Shown here one piece after another: positions 63,984-64,000 of a stretch of 64,000 nucleotides of DNA; positions within the stretch are counted from its first letter, which is position 1, and each line of letters begins with the position of its first letter. Below the pieces are notes generated by a model. That model did not search any database, was not told the DNA's origin, and saw only the letters and a list, made by a program, of their open reading frames with translations. Source of the DNA: a virus; the IMG/VR virus record IMGVR_UViG_3300006916_000044, positions 27,371 to 91,370 of that record. One strand, 5' to 3'. Position numbers and translations under genes: made by a program.

Positions 63984-64000
63984 TAGTATACTGTCTTTCT

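Noticed and set aside
1-64000. CRISPR array or insertion sequence
   Set aside because: No regularly spaced repeats and no transposase or terminal inverted repeats were seen anywhere in the window.

Overview
The window looks like part of the genome of a lytic double-stranded DNA phage that infects a Bacteroidota host, most likely a marine flavobacterium. The DNA is very AT-rich and genes are packed with stop-start overlaps. Start sites have A-rich rather than Shine-Dalgarno-like leaders. At least one clean Bacteroidota-type promoter (TTG, 21 bases, TAnnTTTG) is present. One gene product ends in a type IX secretion (T9SS) sorting domain, a system confined to Bacteroidota. The 5148-residue protein carries an RNA polymerase signature (ADFDID within an RIPSQ...FLP...SGADFDIDK context) of the kind known from crAss-like phages such as Cellulophaga phage phi14:2 gp66. 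I therefore infer a crAss-like (Crassvirales-related) phage. No terminase, portal or major capsid gene was recognised, so the window is probably not the whole genome.

Layout. (1) 1-26229, plus strand: four very large proteins in a row: a 5'-truncated protein, then 1121, 5148 and 1846 residues. They look like virion cargo. The 5148-residue protein joins a hydrophobic N-terminal region, a zincin metallopeptidase motif, the RNA polymerase core and a possible NADAR domain. The 1846-residue protein carries degenerate zincin-like and PD-(D/E)XK-like segments. (2) 26230-28712, minus strand: a small ORF, a hotdog thioesterase and a class II (B12-dependent) ribonucleotide reductase, with a long hairpin between the last two. 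(3) 28880-39225, plus strand: an accessory and envelope-interaction block. It holds holin-like membrane proteins, a secreted thioredoxin-fold protein, a T9SS cargo protein with 13 Cys/Asp repeats, a lectin-like protein, an outer-membrane barrel-like protein, very basic small proteins, a staphylococcal-type nuclease and small beta-rich proteins. (4) 39222-56869, minus strand: a radical-SAM-like gene, three or four tiny membrane proteins, one tRNA-Arg(UCU), and then the replication and recombination module. That module includes family B DNA polymerase, a RecB-like nuclease, a MoxR AAA+/VWA module with two paralogous partners, RusA, a TOPRIM primase-like protein, an SSB-like protein, a RecA-fold ATPase, a DnaB-like helicase and a DnaA-domain-IV-like protein. 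(5) 56969-57457: one lone plus-strand gene behind the clearest promoter. (6) 57473-63889, minus strand: an early-type operon with an SF2 helicase, an HNH nuclease, a zinc-ribbon protein and many unknown small genes.

Working together (inference): the polymerase and other giant proteins would be packaged and injected, transcribing early genes and possibly countering host defence. The minus-strand module replicates and recombines the genome. The plus-strand accessory block would modify the host envelope. The most unusual points are the size and domain mix of the RNA polymerase polyprotein, the phage-encoded T9SS cargo, and the MoxR/VWA/paralog module whose AAA+ gene is interrupted by a one-base frameshift.
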